Source: Poseidonocella sedimentorum (GTDB taxonomy: Bacteria > Pseudomonadota > Alphaproteobacteria > Rhodobacterales > Rhodobacteraceae). Taken from it: a stretch of DNA of 64,000 bases. Each line of letters begins with the position of its first letter. Within the stretch, counting starts at the first letter, position 1. Shown piece after piece: positions 62,628 to 64,000 of the stretch. Made by a program: the position numbers and the translations under genes. Where the stretch lies: NCBI RefSeq assembly GCF_900116005.1, contig NZ_FOYI01000001.1:310001-374000 (forward strand), in the 5' to 3' direction. The notes under the pieces are model-generated. The model saw nothing but the letters and a program-made list of their open reading frames with translations, had not been told where the DNA came from and searched no databases.

Positions 62628-62735
62628 CGCCGCTTTGGCGCAGAAATTTTGGGCGCATCGGGGCGCGGCGTGGGAAAATTGACCTCAATGCTACAAAACC
62701 TGTTGCCCGGCGCGCCGCCCGCCACGGATAAGGGA

Positions 62736-62851
62736 GGTGTAGCGGGCAGCGTGGCCCGCCCGACACATACCTTCCCTGTGACAGGGAACGCTGAGCAACG
62801 TCGCTCGACCAACTGCCCTCCTCCGGCGGTTTCGGTCAGCGGCGTTTTTTT
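62736..62851 (+). promoter_or_regulatory. NasT antitermination leader of nrtA: two hexaloop hairpins and a terminator
   Basis: Hairpin 1 is GCGGGC-AGCGTG-GCCCGC (62742-62759). Hairpin 2 is GAGC-AACGTC-GCTC (62793-62806), with one more wobble pair outside. Both hexaloops have A at position 1 and G at position 4, the ANTAR target rule. A terminator stem pairs 62798-62810 with 62834-62845 (one bulge, one wobble), followed by seven T. Hairpin 2 shares bases 62798-62806 with it, so they are mutually exclusive. Confidence 0.75.
62834..62851 (+). terminator. Attenuator terminator in the nrtA leader (3' arm and T run)
   Basis: The 3' arm GGTCAGCGGCGT (62834-62845) pairs with 62798-62810 over a 23-base loop; T run at 62845-62851. 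It lies 51 bases upstream of nrtA and should be bypassed when NasT is free. Confidence 0.7.
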
Positions 62852-62901
62852 ATTGCCCGGCGTTCTGCGCTCCGGGTGCGATGACAGGAAGTGACAGACC
62901 C

Positions 62902-64000
62902 ATGAAACACCTTCTCCTCGGTCTTGCAGCCACCACGGCCCTCGCGAGCCCCGGATTTGCCGAGATGCTCGAGCTTGAGAAAGACGAGCTGACCTTTGGA
63001 TTCATCAAACTGACCGACATGGCGCCGCTCGCGGTGGCCTATGAGCAGGGCTATTTCCTCGATGAGGGGCTCTTCGTGACGCTGGAGGCGCAGGCGAACT
63101 GGAAGGTGCTGCTCGACGGTGTGATCGACGGGCAACTCGACGGGGCGCATATGCTCGCCGGCCAGCCGCTCGCCGCGACGATCGGCTTCGGCACCGAGGC
63201 GCATATCATCACGCCCTTCTCGATGGACCTCAACGGCAACGGCATCACCGTCTCCAACGAGATCTGGGAGCAGATGAAGCCGAATATCCCGACCATGGAG
63301 GACGGCCGCCCGCAGCACCCGATCTCTGCCGAGGCGCTGGCGCCGGTGGTCGAAAAGTACAAGTCCGAAGGCAAGCCCTTCAACATGGGCATGGTTTTCC
63401 CGGTCTCCACCCACAACTACGAGCTGCGCTACTGGCTCGCGGCGGGCGGGCTGCATCCGGGCTATTACTCCACCGAGAACATCACCGGCCAGATCGGCGC
63501 GGATGTGCTGCTCTCGGTGACGCCGCCGCCGCAGATGCCGGCCACGCTCGAAGCGGGCACGATATATGGCTACTGCGTGGGCGAGCCGTGGAACCAGCAG
63601 GCGGTGTTCAAGGGCATCGGCGTGCCGGTCATCACCGACTATGAGCTGTGGAAGAACAACCCCGAGAAGGTCTTCGGCATCACCGCCGAATTCGCCGAGC
63701 AGTATCCCAACACCACCAAAGCCGTGACCAAGGCGCTCATCCGCGCGGCGATCTGGCTGGACGAGAACGACAACGCCAACCGCCCCGAAGCGGTGGAGAT
63801 CCTCAGCCGCTCGGAATACGTGGGCGCGGACTACGACGTGATTGCCAACTCGATGACCGGCACGTTCGAATACGAGAAGGGCGATACCCGCGAGGTGCCG
63901 GACTTCAACGTGTTCTTCCGCTACAACGCGACCTACCCGTTCTACTCCGACGCGGTCTGGTACCTCACGCAGATGCGCCGCTGGGGCCAGATCACCGAGC
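62902..64000 (+). CDS. nrtA: Nitrate ABC transporter substrate-binding protein (partial, runs off the window)
   Basis: At least 366 residues visible, no stop before 64000. Signal peptide [20 protein letters not shown], then the NrtA/CmpA fold: [59 protein letters not shown]. Periplasmic or membrane-linked binding protein for nitrate (nitrite) import. The ATG at 62902 has a weak ribosome binding site (GGAAGTGA). The leader with terminator and ANTAR-type hairpins ties its expression to NasT/NasS. Downstream nrtBC and the reductase genes are outside the window. Confidence 0.88.
   Translation, partial: MKHLLLGLAATTALASPGFAEMLELEKDELTFGFIKLTDMAPLAVAYEQGYFLDEGLFVTLEAQANWKVLLDGVIDGQLDGAHMLAGQPLAATIGFGTEAHIITPFSMDLNGNGITVSNEIWEQMKPNIPTMEDGRPQHPISAEALAPVVEKYKSEGKPFNMGMVFPVSTHNYELRYWLAAGGLHPGYYSTENITGQIGADVLLSVTPPPQMPATLEAGTIYGYCVGEPWNQQAVFKGIGVPVITDYELWKNNPEKVFGITAEFAEQYPNTTKAVTKALIRAAIWLDENDNANRPEAVEILSRSEYVGADYDVIANSMTGTFEYEKGDTREVPDFNVFFRYNATYPFYSDAVWYLTQMRRWGQITE

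Overview
The window is a GC-rich bacterial chromosome segment. It most likely comes from an alphaproteobacterium of the Rhodobacterales (Rhodobacteraceae/Roseobacteraceae). The evidence is the gene content and order: heterotetrameric sarcosine oxidase genes, a pccR-pccB-pccA-mcm cluster as known from Rhodobacter sphaeroides, a seven-subunit-type Mrp antiporter with MrpA and MrpB fused, a hisB-hisH-hisA-hisF-hisE block, tandem MerR regulators beside beta-oxidation genes, and nasTS ahead of nrtA. Coding density is high. I saw no insertion sequence, prophage, CRISPR array, rRNA operon or integrase. One tRNA (Tyr, GTA) is present.

Layout. 0-1.6 kb: end of the sarcosine oxidase operon (soxA tail, soxG), then sodB. 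1.6-6.6 kb: a fumarylacetoacetase-family hydrolase divergent from a FadR-type regulator and a four-gene NitT/TauT-type ABC importer, with two related operators between them. 6.8-10.7 kb: yebC, an ArgO-like exporter, a DMT transporter, a secreted nuclease and a hemerythrin-like protein. 10.7-21.3 kb: the methylmalonyl-CoA pathway locus (pccR, a Bcr/CflA transporter, pccB, small accessory genes, pccA, mcm). It carries TTTGCAAA palindromes in front of pccR and pccB. 21.8-31.6 kb: mostly single housekeeping or accessory genes: GNAT, DjlA-like, EEP nuclease, DMT transporter, Nudix, lipase, an isolated phnM, a membrane protein resembling an inactive M48 peptidase, a sulfotransferase, and a TetR-controlled exporter pair. 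31.7-39.2 kb: fatty acid oxidation genes (fadJ, thiolase, GST, acyl-CoA dehydrogenase) with two MerR regulators. 39.4-45.6 kb: two thioesterases, a MATE pump, arsC, pyrD, DUF952, 5'-nucleotidase, DUF1992. 45.8-51.8 kb: mrpABCDEFG. 51.9-53.9 kb: tRNA-Tyr, rlmB, a zinc-ribbon protein with an apparent ATT start, a structured intergenic region with a terminator, and a CoA-binding protein. 53.9-57.5 kb: histidine biosynthesis. 57.6-60.7 kb: an arsenate resistance operon (arsR-arsC fusion, gapdh, arsJ). 60.9-64.0 kb: nasT, nasS and the start of nrtA, with a leader RNA that looks like an ANTAR antitermination target.

The parts I consider most worth following are the nrtA leader (two hexaloop hairpins, one overlapping the terminator stem), a dispersed 3'-end repeat of about 60 bp built from three short hairpins, the tandem dyads in front of mrp, the ATT-start zinc-ribbon gene, the ArsR-ArsC fusion that keeps an internal ribosome binding site, and the structured AT-richer segment at 53.2-53.4 kb. 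All assignments come from reading motifs and context; no database search was run.
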